Assembly (NCBI GenBank): GCA_021156225.1
Contig: JAJNBN010000125.1
Location: forward strand, 1 to 8,204
Direction: 5' to 3'
DNA length: 8,204 bases
From: Verrucomicrobiota bacterium
GTDB taxonomy: Bacteria; Verrucomicrobiota; Verrucomicrobiia; Limisphaerales; JAEYXS01
Under the pieces are notes generated by a model that saw nothing but the letters and a program-made list of their open reading frames with translations, had not been told where the DNA came from and ran no database searches. Made by a program: the position numbers and the translations under genes. Shown piece by piece: positions 1 through 5,409 of the stretch (positions are counted from its first letter, which is position 1; each line of letters opens with the position of its first letter).

Positions 1-716
1 TCACTGCTGAAGCCATCCAGAAGGCCATCACGCCGAAGTCCAAGGTGCTGATGCTGAATTTCCCGACGAACCCCACGGGCGGCACCATGACCCGCACCGA
101 GCTACTGAAGATCGCCGAACTCGCGCACAAGCACAACCTGGTCGTCATCACGGATGAGATCTATTCCGAGCTCACGTTCGAGGGCGAGCACGTCAGCATC
201 GCGTCCCTGCCTGGCATGCGCGAGCGCACCATTTTCCTGCATGGCTTTTCGAAGGCGTATGCGATGACCGGTTTCCGCATCGGCTACGCGTGCGGTCCCA
301 CGGACCTCATCGAGGCCATGATGAAGATCCATCAGTACTCCATGCTCTGCGCGAGCATCATCAGCCAGGAAGCGGCGCTGGAAGCGTTGCTGCACGGTGA
401 GCCGGACACCATCGAGATGCGCGAGCACTATCGTCTTCGCCGCAATTACATCGTGAATGCGCTGAACAACATGGGCCTCAAGTGCCATCTGCCGCGCGGC
501 TCGTTCTACGCGTTCCCGTGCATCCAATCGACCGGCATGGGCTCGAAGGAATTTGCCGTGAAGCTGCTGGAACAGGAGAAGGTGGCGTGCGTACCCGGAG
601 GAGCTTTCGGTGCTTCCGGTGAAGGCTTTCTGCGCTGCTGCTTCGCGACGGCATTTGACCAGATCGAGATCGCCGCTGAGCGCATGGAGCGGTTTGTGAA
701 GAAGAATTCGCGGTAA
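1..716 (+). CDS. PLP-dependent class I/II aminotransferase, 3' part (start lies outside the window)
   Basis: The reading frame is open from position 3, so the start codon and the N-terminal part are missing; it ends with TAA at 714-716. The visible part is the second half of a fold-type I aminotransferase, which moves an amino group between an amino acid and a 2-oxo acid using pyridoxal phosphate. Visible landmarks are an NxPTNPTGG segment (from 57), an ITDEIY segment with the PLP-contacting Asp and Tyr (from 147), the Schiff-base lysine in GFSKAYAMTG (Lys codon 252-254), and a C-terminal FLRCCFA segment whose Arg should bind the substrate carboxylate. The SKAYAMTGFRIGY pattern fits the AspC/PatA-like group, but the specificity cannot be read from this fragment. 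The next gene starts 91 nt downstream, so an operon is not evident. Confidence 0.95.
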   Translation, partial: TAEAIQKAITPKSKVLMLNFPTNPTGGTMTRTELLKIAELAHKHNLVVITDEIYSELTFEGEHVSIASLPGMRERTIFLHGFSKAYAMTGFRIGYACGPTDLIEAMMKIHQYSMLCASIISQEAALEALLHGEPDTIEMREHYRLRRNYIVNALNNMGLKCHLPRGSFYAFPCIQSTGMGSKEFAVKLLEQEKVACVPGGAFGASGEGFLRCCFATAFDQIEIAAERMERFVKKNSR

Positions 717-770
717 TTGGAAATGGTAGTAACGGTGTCGGTGTTACGACGCCTCTCCGGAAATTCAGTA

Positions 771-798
771 TTTGCAAACCGCGATTTCCCGCTAGACT
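771..798 (+). promoter_or_regulatory. Candidate promoter of the carbonic anhydrase gene
   Basis: TTTGCA (771-776) and TAGACT (793-798) are 16 nt apart, just upstream of the ATG at 808. Transcription would begin only a few bases before the start codon, giving a leaderless or nearly leaderless mRNA, in keeping with the absence of a clear Shine-Dalgarno site. Both boxes are weak matches to the sigma-70 consensus, so this is a guess from position and pattern. Confidence 0.25.
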
Positions 799-807
799 CG
801 GCGGAAC

Positions 808-1485
808 ATGCGCCGACTAGACGACCTACTGGCCAACAATCTCGCCTGGGCTGATGGAGTGCGGGACAAAGACCCGGATTTCTTCACGCGCCTGGCCGCA
901 CAGCAATCGCCGCAATATCTTTGGATCGGCTGTTCCGACAGCCGGGTGCCGGCCAATCAGATAGTCGGCCTGTTGCCTGGCGAAGTCTTCGTCCATCGTA
1001 ATGTCGCGAACCTCGTCATCACCACGGACCTGAACTGCGTCTCGGTGATGCAGTACGCCATCGACGTGTTGAAGGTGAAGCACATCATCGTGTGCGGGCA
1101 CCATGGCTGCGGCGGGGTGTGGGCGGCCATGAACAATCTCCGGTTCGGCCTCATCGATAACTGGCTGCGGCACCTGCAGGACGTGCGGGACCGCCATCAA
1201 GCCTTGCTGGACACAGTGGCCGATCCGCTGGCGCGCGCCGAGCGCCTGTGCGAGTTGAACGCCATCGAGCAAGCCTGTCACGTCTGCCGCACGACGATTG
1301 TGCAGGACGCCTGGACCCGCGGCCAGGACCTCACCGTGCATGGCTGGATCTACAGCCTGAAGGACGGCCTCTTGCGCGATCTGGAGATGAGCATCAGCAG
1401 CCTGGACGAGTTGAATCCGGGTTACAAAGCCGCCGTGGAACATGTGCGGCGGGAAGCAGCGGCTTCTTCCAAAACGCATGGATAA
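808..1485 (+). CDS. can: Beta-class carbonic anhydrase
   Basis: This is a 225-aa beta carbonic anhydrase, a cytoplasmic zinc enzyme that interconverts CO2 and bicarbonate. It supplies bicarbonate for carboxylation reactions and helps control internal pH. The zinc site is complete: Cys42 and Asp44 in the CSDSR motif, with Arg46 as the dyad partner, and His98 and Cys101 in the GHHGCGG motif. These positions match the numbering known for E. coli Can, which supports the ATG at 808 as the true start. Other family segments are the EVFVHRNVAN stretch after the first motif and the HGWIYSLKDGLL stretch near residues 178-189. The length is normal for the family. No strong ribosome binding site is visible; GGCGGA lies just upstream. 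It converges with the VanZ gene, with a palindromic repeat between them. CynT-type annotation is possible, but no cyanate genes are nearby. Confidence 0.96.
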   Translation: MRRLDDLLANNLAWADGVRDKDPDFFTRLAAQQSPQYLWIGCSDSRVPANQIVGLLPGEVFVHRNVANLVITTDLNCVSVMQYAIDVLKVKHIIVCGHHGCGGVWAAMNNLRFGLIDNWLRHLQDVRDRHQALLDTVADPLARAERLCELNAIEQACHVCRTTIVQDAWTRGQDLTVHGWIYSLKDGLLRDLEMSISSLDELNPGYKAAVEHVRREAAASSKTHG

Positions 1486-1519
1486 TTAATCTTCAGTTGC
1501 TGAAATAGTTGGGTGCTCT

Positions 1520-1560
1520 GCCGACTGCCAGTCGGCGATACCGCAGACCACCGGTCTGCG
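1520..1560. repeat. REP-like double palindrome
   Basis: Two perfect palindromes sit side by side. GCCGACT (1520-1526) pairs with AGTCGGC (1530-1536) around a 3-nt loop. CGCAGACC (1542-1549) pairs with GGTCTGCG (1553-1560), also around a 3-nt loop. Five bases separate the two hairpins. This layout is that of a repetitive extragenic palindromic unit and resembles elements I associate with verrucomicrobial genomes. It lies between the stops of two convergent genes and could act as a bidirectional mRNA end or protective hairpin. No T-tract follows on either strand, so it is not a classical intrinsic terminator. Confidence 0.75.
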
Positions 1561-1587
1561 CTACAAAACGGAAGGTTTCCTCGCCGG

Positions 1588-2043
1588 TCAGGGCTCTCCC
1601 GGTTTTGGGGAGCGTTCACGCAGGCAGATGGCGCGGACCAGCATCAGTCCCGCCCACGCGCCGCAGGCATCCAGCAGCACATCCAGCGCGGAGCCTTGGC
1701 GGGAAGGGATGAAGGATTGGTGGAGCTCGTCGGTGATGGCGTAAACGCTGGCGATGCTCCAGGCCCTCAGCGCGGTGCGGGTTTGCCAGGCGTCCCGGGT
1801 CCAGCGCAGGGGGTAGCTCAACGCCCACCAGCAGAGGACAGCAAGAACTGCATAGCCCACCGCGTGTCCGGTCTTCCGGATGCCAAACTGGATGCTGCTT
1901 ACCGTGGCATCGGTTAGAGGCCCAAAAACCCAGCGCAAGAACGGCCCGATGATGCGGGAGGTGCTTTTGGCCGAGCCCGCGCCGGTGGAGGCGTAAAAGA
2001 TGAGGCCCATCCATATTCCAGGGGCAATCCAGCGCAATGTCAT
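1588..2043 (-). CDS. VanZ-family integral membrane protein
   Basis: This is a 151-aa hydrophobic protein of the VanZ-like family. These are small membrane proteins named after the teicoplanin-resistance accessory protein VanZ; most have no assigned biochemical role. Family landmarks are the KTGHAVGYAVLAVL segment (about residues 57-70) and the DELHQSFIPSRQGSALDVLLD segment (about 105-125), with conserved Lys, His, Asp-Glu, Gln, Arg and Asp residues. Membrane segments are likely near residues 5-19, 60-77, 93-107 and 120-140. The ATG at 2043 is preferred because the first membrane segment follows directly and an AGGGTGG lies about 8 nt upstream. An in-frame TTG at 2091 would add 16 residues without family support. 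It is convergent with the carbonic anhydrase gene. Nothing nearby suggests glycopeptide resistance. Confidence 0.9.
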   Translation of the reverse strand: MTLRWIAPGIWMGLIFYASTGAGSAKSTSRIIGPFLRWVFGPLTDATVSSIQFGIRKTGHAVGYAVLAVLCWWALSYPLRWTRDAWQTRTALRAWSIASVYAITDELHQSFIPSRQGSALDVLLDACGAWAGLMLVRAICLRERSPKPGEP

Positions 2044-2067
2044 GGAAACCACCCTACTGGAGAAAGG

Positions 2068-2079
2068 TTGTTTAAACAA
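2068..2079. promoter_or_regulatory. 12-bp perfect palindrome upstream of the VanZ gene
   Basis: TTGTTTAAACAA is a perfect AT-rich palindrome placed 25-36 bp before the VanZ start codon, where an operator would be expected. A single site of this length can arise by chance, and no regulator gene is nearby. Confidence 0.2.
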
Positions 2080-2163
2080 TCTGCTAACCAAAGAAAACCC
2101 AAGGCAAGGGAGGTATGTTTTTAGCCGACAACACCTCCGTTATAGATTTTTCTACCAAAGGAC

Positions 2164-2286
2164 ATGCACCAAAATGCACCTTACCTTTCTAAAAACCATC
2201 CAAAGCCGTCGGTCTTTGGTGGTGGAACGCCAACCCGGGGCCGGGAGATCGGCATGCCAGCGTGGACGATCAACGCCAAGGATTGA
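2164..2286 (+). CDS. Possible 40-aa small protein (or part of a small RNA)
   Basis: An ATG at 2164 opens a 40-codon frame that ends with TGA at 2284-2286, only 32 nt before a strong terminator. The second half reads like real protein, with a PSVFGGGTPTRGREIGMPAW stretch and GC-rich third positions. A TATAGAT box at 2141-2147 could be the -10 element. The AAGGA at 2158-2162 is too close to the ATG to serve as a good ribosome binding site. I do not recognise the family. The alternative is a non-coding RNA: CCAAAG (2200-2205) can pair with CTTTGG (2214-2219), and the transcript would end at the same terminator. A 43-codon frame from 2174 is a weaker competitor. Confidence 0.35.
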   Translation: MHQNAPYLSKNHPKPSVFGGGTPTRGREIGMPAWTINAKD

Positions 2287-2318
2287 TTTAGGTCAGCGAA
2301 AATAACTGAATCTTTCAG

Positions 2319-2349
2319 GCGGCGGGAATTTCCCGCCGCTTTTTCTTTT
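2319..2349 (+). terminator. Strong Rho-independent terminator
   Basis: GCGGCGGGAA (2319-2328) pairs with TTCCCGCCGC (2330-2339), a near-perfect GC-rich stem, and is followed by TTTTTCTTTT. The T-tract lies on the plus strand, so it must end a plus-strand transcript, yet the only recognised gene to its left is VanZ on the other strand. This is the main reason for suspecting a small gene or small RNA at about 2150-2318. The rest of the gap, 2350-2473, shows no gene. Confidence 0.85.
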
Positions 2350-2424
2350 CCATGAGCTCCGGTCAAGGTCCGGCGGCGTAGCAAGTTTAAGGGCAACTCG
2401 GCCAATCCACGGGAGGTGCATTCC

Positions 2425-2452
2425 TTTGCAGGAGGCGAAGGTGTGTTAGGGT
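2425..2452 (+). promoter_or_regulatory. Candidate promoter of the universal stress protein gene
   Basis: TTTGCA (2425-2430) and TAGGGT (2447-2452) are separated by 16 nt, the same arrangement as upstream of the carbonic anhydrase gene. The start codon is 21 nt downstream. An AGGAGG at 2430-2435 is too far from the ATG to serve translation. The match is weak and based on pattern only. Confidence 0.22.
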
Positions 2453-2473
2453 ATCCTTACGGACCCCTATTTT

Positions 2474-3310
2474 ATGAATGCTGTAGCCTACGAGCGGGTG
2501 TTGCATCCCACGGATTTCTCGGAGAGTGATGCGGCGGCTTTTGCCCACGCCCTCCGCATCGCCCTGGCAGGGAAAGATCAACTGGCACTGTTACACGTTT
2601 GCAAGTGGGGTGAGGATGTCTCGCAGGAAGATTTTCCGCATGTGCGGGCCACCTTGCTGCGCTGGCTGCATCTCCTGCCGCCCGAGAGGCAAAAGGGTCT
2701 GGAACTGGGCGACATGAATGTGTGCAAGTTCACCAAAACGGGGAATGATCCAGTGGCCGGTGTGCTGGCGCACCTGCAGGAGTATCCGCCAGACCTGATG
2801 GTGCTGGCCACACATCAGTATGAGGGAATCGACCGGTTGCTGCACAAGCCTACGGCGCAACCAATCGCGCGGTATAGCAGGTTGAAGACGCTGTTCGTGC
2901 CGCGCATCGGTGAGGGGTTTGTGGCGGTGGAGGATGGCGCGCTCAGATTGCGGCATGTGCTGGTGCCGGTGGATCATGAGCCGGAGCCGCAGTTGGCGCT
3001 GGATGCGGCGGCGTGCTTGCTGCGTCTGCTCCAGATCAGGGATGCCGAAATCTCGATCTTGCACGTGAGCGATGAGCCCGAAGGCCCCACGCTGGTGCTG
3101 CCTGCAGATGCAGGCTGGCAGGTGAACCGGTATGTGACAAAGGGCAATGTGGTGGATACGATCTTGCAGGTGGCAGCGGAGAAGCGGCCGGAGCTCATCG
3201 TGATGGCCACGGAGGGGCGTAATGGTTTCCTGGATGCCCTGCGCGGCAGCATGACGGAACGGGTGGTGCGCGAGGCACGGTGCCCGGTGCTGGCGGTGCC
3301 GGTGAGGTAG
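2474..3310 (+). CDS. Tandem-domain universal stress protein (UspA family)
   Basis: This is a 278-aa cytoplasmic protein made of two Usp domains. Usp proteins bind ATP or act as dimeric stress factors that help survival in starvation and other stress. Domain 1 (about 1-145) starts with YERVLHPTDFSESD and ends with KTLFVPR. Domain 2 (about 158-278) starts with LRHVLVPVD and ends with CPVLAVPVR. Domain 2 keeps most of the nucleotide-binding signature G-2x-G-9x-G(S/T): the first Gly is Ala245, then Gly248, and after nine residues Gly258-Ser259. In domain 1 the same region reads ATHQ then HKPT, so it probably does not bind ATP. No good ribosome binding site precedes the ATG, but the Usp fold begins at once, supporting this start. 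The gene stands alone between two structured gaps. Confidence 0.92.
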   Translation: MNAVAYERVLHPTDFSESDAAAFAHALRIALAGKDQLALLHVCKWGEDVSQEDFPHVRATLLRWLHLLPPERQKGLELGDMNVCKFTKTGNDPVAGVLAHLQEYPPDLMVLATHQYEGIDRLLHKPTAQPIARYSRLKTLFVPRIGEGFVAVEDGALRLRHVLVPVDHEPEPQLALDAAACLLRLLQIRDAEISILHVSDEPEGPTLVLPADAGWQVNRYVTKGNVVDTILQVAAEKRPELIVMATEGRNGFLDALRGSMTERVVREARCPVLAVPVR

Positions 3311-3398
3311 CAATCTGTAGATAAGCAGGCACATCCCTTCGACTGGGTAAGGTTTTAATAACCCGTATTGGTGGCCATAGTTTGCATGATTTTCCCTC

Positions 3399-3487
3399 AG
3401 TCCCGGCAGGGACTTCCCGGCAATAGCCCAGCGATTTATCGCTGGGAAAAGAGGTCTCAAGTCTCAGCCCCGATGGGGGCGAAAGAA
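3399..3487 (+). repeat. Three-hairpin intergenic repeat, copy 1
   Basis: Three short palindromes follow each other: AGTCCC/GGGACT (3399-3414), CCCAGCGAT/ATCGCTGGG (3427-3446) and GCCCC/GGGGC (3467-3480), then GAAAGAA (3481-3487). The linkers are 12 and 20 nt, and the first ends in AATAG just before the central hairpin. This matches the reverse complement of copy 2 in order, spacing and tail. The 370-nt gap 3311-3680 holds these two copies and no gene that I can support. Confidence 0.8.
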
Positions 3488-3514
3488 GCGTGCGGTTCAC
3501 CTTTTCCATTCATT

Positions 3515-3599
3515 TTCTTTCGTCCCTGTCGGGACTATATCGTATGATTCCGTGCTCCCAGCGATGAATCGCTGGGCTATTCTCTTTCGCCCTCCGGGC
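3515..3599 (-). repeat. Three-hairpin intergenic repeat, copy 2 (inverted)
   Basis: Read on the minus strand this copy shows GCCC/GGGC (3599-3589), a 12-nt linker ending in AATAG, CCCAGCGAT/ATCGCTGGG (3576-3557), a 21-nt linker, GTCCC/GGGAC (3535-3522) and the tail GAAAGAA (3521-3515). The stem arms of the central hairpin are identical to copy 1, while the outer hairpins and linkers differ in sequence. The two copies face each other across 27 nt, so the pair could also fold as one large cruciform. Confidence 0.8.
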
Positions 3600-3680
3600 T
3601 GGATTGAACCGGCACGACATGGTTAGTCAGACGCATGCCTTGCTTGCGGCATACGCTGAGGGCTGCTTAACTCGCGGTCC

Positions 3681-4250
3681 ATGAATAGTGCGGCCCAGAG
3701 TCAGCCTGAGATAGCATCACCGGTGCCGGTGAAGCTGCCGCACAAGATTTCCACGCTGCTCTATTGCTTCGATACGGAAGATCGCATCCTGCTCATGGAG
3801 CGCACACAGGAACCGAATCGCGGGTTGTGGAGTCCGTGCGGTGGCAAGTTGAAGACGGAGCTGGGCGAATCTCCCTACGCGTGCGCCTGCCGGGAGGCGA
3901 ATGAGGAGATGGGGGTGACCTTCCAGACAAGTGACCTGCACCTGACGGGCATCGTGAGTGAGCACGGGTATCATGGGCAGGCGCATTGGTTGATGTTTCT
4001 CTTCGAGGTGAAGCGCAAGTTTACCACTGTGCCACCGCCGCATCGCGAGGGGCATTTCGCTTTTTTTCAACGCGAAGAGCTGACGACACTCCGCTTGCCG
4101 GAGACGGATCGGGAGACGATCTGGCCGATGTTCTGGCAGCATCGGGGCGGATTTTTCTCGGCACATTGCCATTGCTTCGCCGATGGACGGAACGAATGGC
4201 GGGTGGAGGAATCGGTGTTGGCAACGAGCAGCGCGGTCAAAATGATTTAA
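3681..4250 (+). CDS. Nudix hydrolase
   Basis: This is a 189-aa Nudix-family pyrophosphohydrolase, a Mg-dependent enzyme that cleaves a nucleoside diphosphate linked to another group. Substrates in the family include oxidised dNTPs, NADH, ADP-ribose and sugar nucleotides; which one applies here is not visible. The domain starts at KISTLLYCFD (about residue 22). The Nudix box has Glu63, then after seven residues Arg71-Glu72, Glu75-Glu76 and Gly78. The loop between the leading Gly55 and Glu63 is two residues longer than in the standard G-x5-E form. A C-terminal stretch rich in His, Cys and Phe (about 150-168) is unassigned. The ATG at 3681 has no clear ribosome binding site. tadA begins 8 nt after the stop, so the two are probably transcribed and perhaps translated together. 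Confidence 0.92.
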   Translation: MNSAAQSQPEIASPVPVKLPHKISTLLYCFDTEDRILLMERTQEPNRGLWSPCGGKLKTELGESPYACACREANEEMGVTFQTSDLHLTGIVSEHGYHGQAHWLMFLFEVKRKFTTVPPPHREGHFAFFQREELTTLRLPETDRETIWPMFWQHRGGFFSAHCHCFADGRNEWRVEESVLATSSAVKMI

Positions 4251-4258
4251 GCATAGCT

Positions 4259-4777
4259 ATGGAGGGAGAAGAACCGATCATCGATCTGCACAGCGACCAG
4301 TATTTCATGGGCGAGGCGTTGCGTCTCGCGCTGAAGGCGTATGAGGCGGAGGAAGTGCCCATCGGGGCGGTGATCGTGCGCAATGGGAGAATCATCGCGC
4401 GGGCGTACAACCAGGTGGAGCTATTGAAGGACGCGACGGCGCATGCGGAGATGCTGGCGATCACGCAGGCGGAGGAGGCGGTCGGGGATTGGCGATTGAA
4501 CGATTGCACGCTCTACGTGACGAAGGAGCCGTGCCCGATGTGCGCGGGGGCCATGGTGCATGTGCGCTTCCAACGAGTGGTCTTCGGCGTGGGTGATCCG
4601 AAGGGTGGCGCTGCGGGTGGCGCGCTGAACCTGTTGCATTTTCCGGGCTTGAATCACAAGGCGGAGATCACGGCCGGGGTGCGGGAGGAAGAATGCCGCC
4701 ATATCCTGCAAAGTTTCTTCGGCGAACAACGGGCGAAAAAGAAAGCGCTACGCCAGTCGGAAAAAGACGAGGCGTAG
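4259..4777 (+). CDS. tadA: tRNA-specific adenosine deaminase TadA
   Basis: This is a 172-aa zinc deaminase that converts adenosine to inosine at the wobble position 34 of tRNA, typically tRNA-Arg(ACG). The catalytic site is complete: His62 and Glu64 in the HAEM motif, and Cys92 and Cys95 in the PCPMCAGAM motif. VPIGAVIV (33-40), NLLHFPGLNH (124-133) and the CRHILQSFF helix (146-154) are typical of TadA. The same frame stays open far upstream inside the Nudix gene, but family similarity begins only after about residue 14, so the ATG at 4259 is chosen. Met17 (4307) is the alternative start. A GGAGGG sits at 4261-4266, inside the start of the gene and not before it. The last 11 codons form one arm and the loop of a hairpin that appears to terminate the opposing gene. 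Confidence 0.95.
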   Translation: MEGEEPIIDLHSDQYFMGEALRLALKAYEAEEVPIGAVIVRNGRIIARAYNQVELLKDATAHAEMLAITQAEEAVGDWRLNDCTLYVTKEPCPMCAGAMVHVRFQRVVFGVGDPKGGAAGGALNLLHFPGLNHKAEITAGVREEECRHILQSFFGEQRAKKKALRQSEKDEA

Positions 4778-4780
4778 CGC
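4736..4780 (-). terminator. Intrinsic terminator of the CBM48 gene, inside the tadA 3' end
   Basis: GCGCTACGCC (4745-4754) and GGCGTAGCGC (4771-4780) form a perfect 10-bp stem with a 16-nt loop. On the minus strand the stem is followed by TTTCTTTTT (from 4744 down to 4736), which makes it a terminator for the gene reading leftward that stops at 4802, about 21 nt before the hairpin. The right arm contains the tadA stop codon. On the plus strand no T-run follows. Confidence 0.7.
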
Positions 4781-4801
4781 GGCGAAAAGCGGAGTGTGAA
4801 C

Positions 4802-5119
4802 TTAGCTCACGGAGATGAGGGAGACGACGGAATCGTCCTCATTCTTGGAGACGCCACTGGCGCGGGGATCGAGGGCGAGTTCGTCATCGATGACGAGCAC
4901 ATAGCGGTGGTGGCCGTGGGGCAGAGGGACTTGAACACTCCAGTTGCCGTCGAAGCCGCGGCGCATCGGGGTGGCCTCCAAGGACCAGTCGTTGAAATCG
5001 CCAGCGATGAAAACCGCTTTGGCTTCGGGCGCGTCACAATAGAAATTGATCGGCTTGACGGTCTTTTTGGCGGCGAGGCGGCCGAAACCGCCCTTGCCTT
5101 GAGCTTGATCTAAAAACAT
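4802..5119 (-). CDS. Small stand-alone CBM48 / isoamylase early-set domain protein
   Basis: This is a 105-aa protein consisting almost only of a glycogen-binding-type immunoglobulin-like domain (CBM48, related to the N-terminal domain of glycogen branching enzymes and to the AMPK beta subunit). Visible markers are FIAGDFNDWS (about 38-46) with Trp45, DGNWSVQVPL (58-67) with Trp60, HHRYVLVIDDE (70-80) and the DP turn at 84-85, followed by NEDDSVVSL. No catalytic domain is attached, so it is likely a carbohydrate-binding or regulatory adaptor; its partner is unknown. The ATG at 5119 is preferred over an in-frame upstream ATG at 5239 because the extra 40 residues (low-complexity, Ser/Arg/Pro-rich) do not look like part of the fold. 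It diverges from the cyclase gene and converges on tadA. Confidence 0.85.
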   Translation of the reverse strand: MFLDQAQGKGGFGRLAAKKTVKPINFYCDAPEAKAVFIAGDFNDWSLEATPMRRGFDGNWSVQVPLPHGHHRYVLVIDDELALDPRASGVSKNEDDSVVSLISVS

Positions 5120-5409
5120 ACGTCTTACTTCTGATGGAGGCGACCAAGTCCTCGAACGTCGAGGGCGTTGCCCGGATCCACTACGGCTGAATAAGCAGTG
5201 TATATGCCAGTCCGAGGGAGGGCTTGCCAAGTCACCCAAATGGGTGATGTTTTGACGCGGAAGTGAGACAAAATGGCACAGATCAGGTTAGCGCGAAGAT
5301 GAGATTTCACGCCAAGTGCGCGAAGAAGTCACCCACGCGCCAAGGTGGACGCACAGTGGTAAAAACGGTGCATGTCGCTTATAGATAAGGCGGCGGACAG
5401 AGTGTAAAT
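5120..5409. other. Divergent intergenic region between the CBM48 and cyclase genes
   Basis: These 290 nt hold no supported gene and must contain the promoters of two diverging genes. For the minus strand, TTGGCA (5230-5225) with TATACA (5204-5199), or CATATA (5206-5201), is a weak pair with a spacer of 20 or 18 nt. For the plus strand, TATAGA at 5380-5385 could be the -10 element of the cyclase gene. The segment 5291-5344 has short direct repeats: GCGCGAAGA at 5291-5299 and 5318-5326, and CGCCAAG at 5310-5316 and 5338-5344. Confidence 0.5.
5232..5247. promoter_or_regulatory. Candidate operator palindrome TCACCCA-AA-TGGGTGA
   Basis: A perfect inverted repeat with 7-bp arms lies just beyond the possible promoter of the CBM48 gene. 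Its left arm in context, AAGTCACCCA (5229-5238), recurs exactly at 5326-5335, 97 bp nearer to the cyclase start. A full site plus a distant half site between divergent genes suggests a shared regulator. The TGTTTT after the hairpin could instead make it a weak terminator-like structure. Confidence 0.3.

Noticed and set aside
826..1479. 217-codon minus-strand frame opposite the carbonic anhydrase gene
   Set aside because: Antisense shadow; the plus strand carries all zinc ligands of a beta carbonic anhydrase.
2044..2091. TTG start at 2091 for the VanZ gene
   Set aside because: The 16 extra residues are not hydrophobic and lie outside the family; the ATG at 2043 has a better ribosome binding site.
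2591..3460. 289-codon minus-strand frame opposite the Usp gene
   Set aside because: Its sequence is His/Gln/Arg-rich with no recognisable domain and it runs into the hairpin repeats; the opposite strand holds an evident Usp protein.
3399..3599. CRISPR-like repeats
   Set aside because: Only two units occur, in opposite orientation, with hairpins of differing sequence and no regular spacers, so this is a palindromic repeat pair and not an array.
3986..4258. Upstream extension of the tadA frame inside the Nudix gene
   Set aside because: The added residues overlap the Nudix catalytic protein in another frame and have no similarity to TadA, which begins near 4259.
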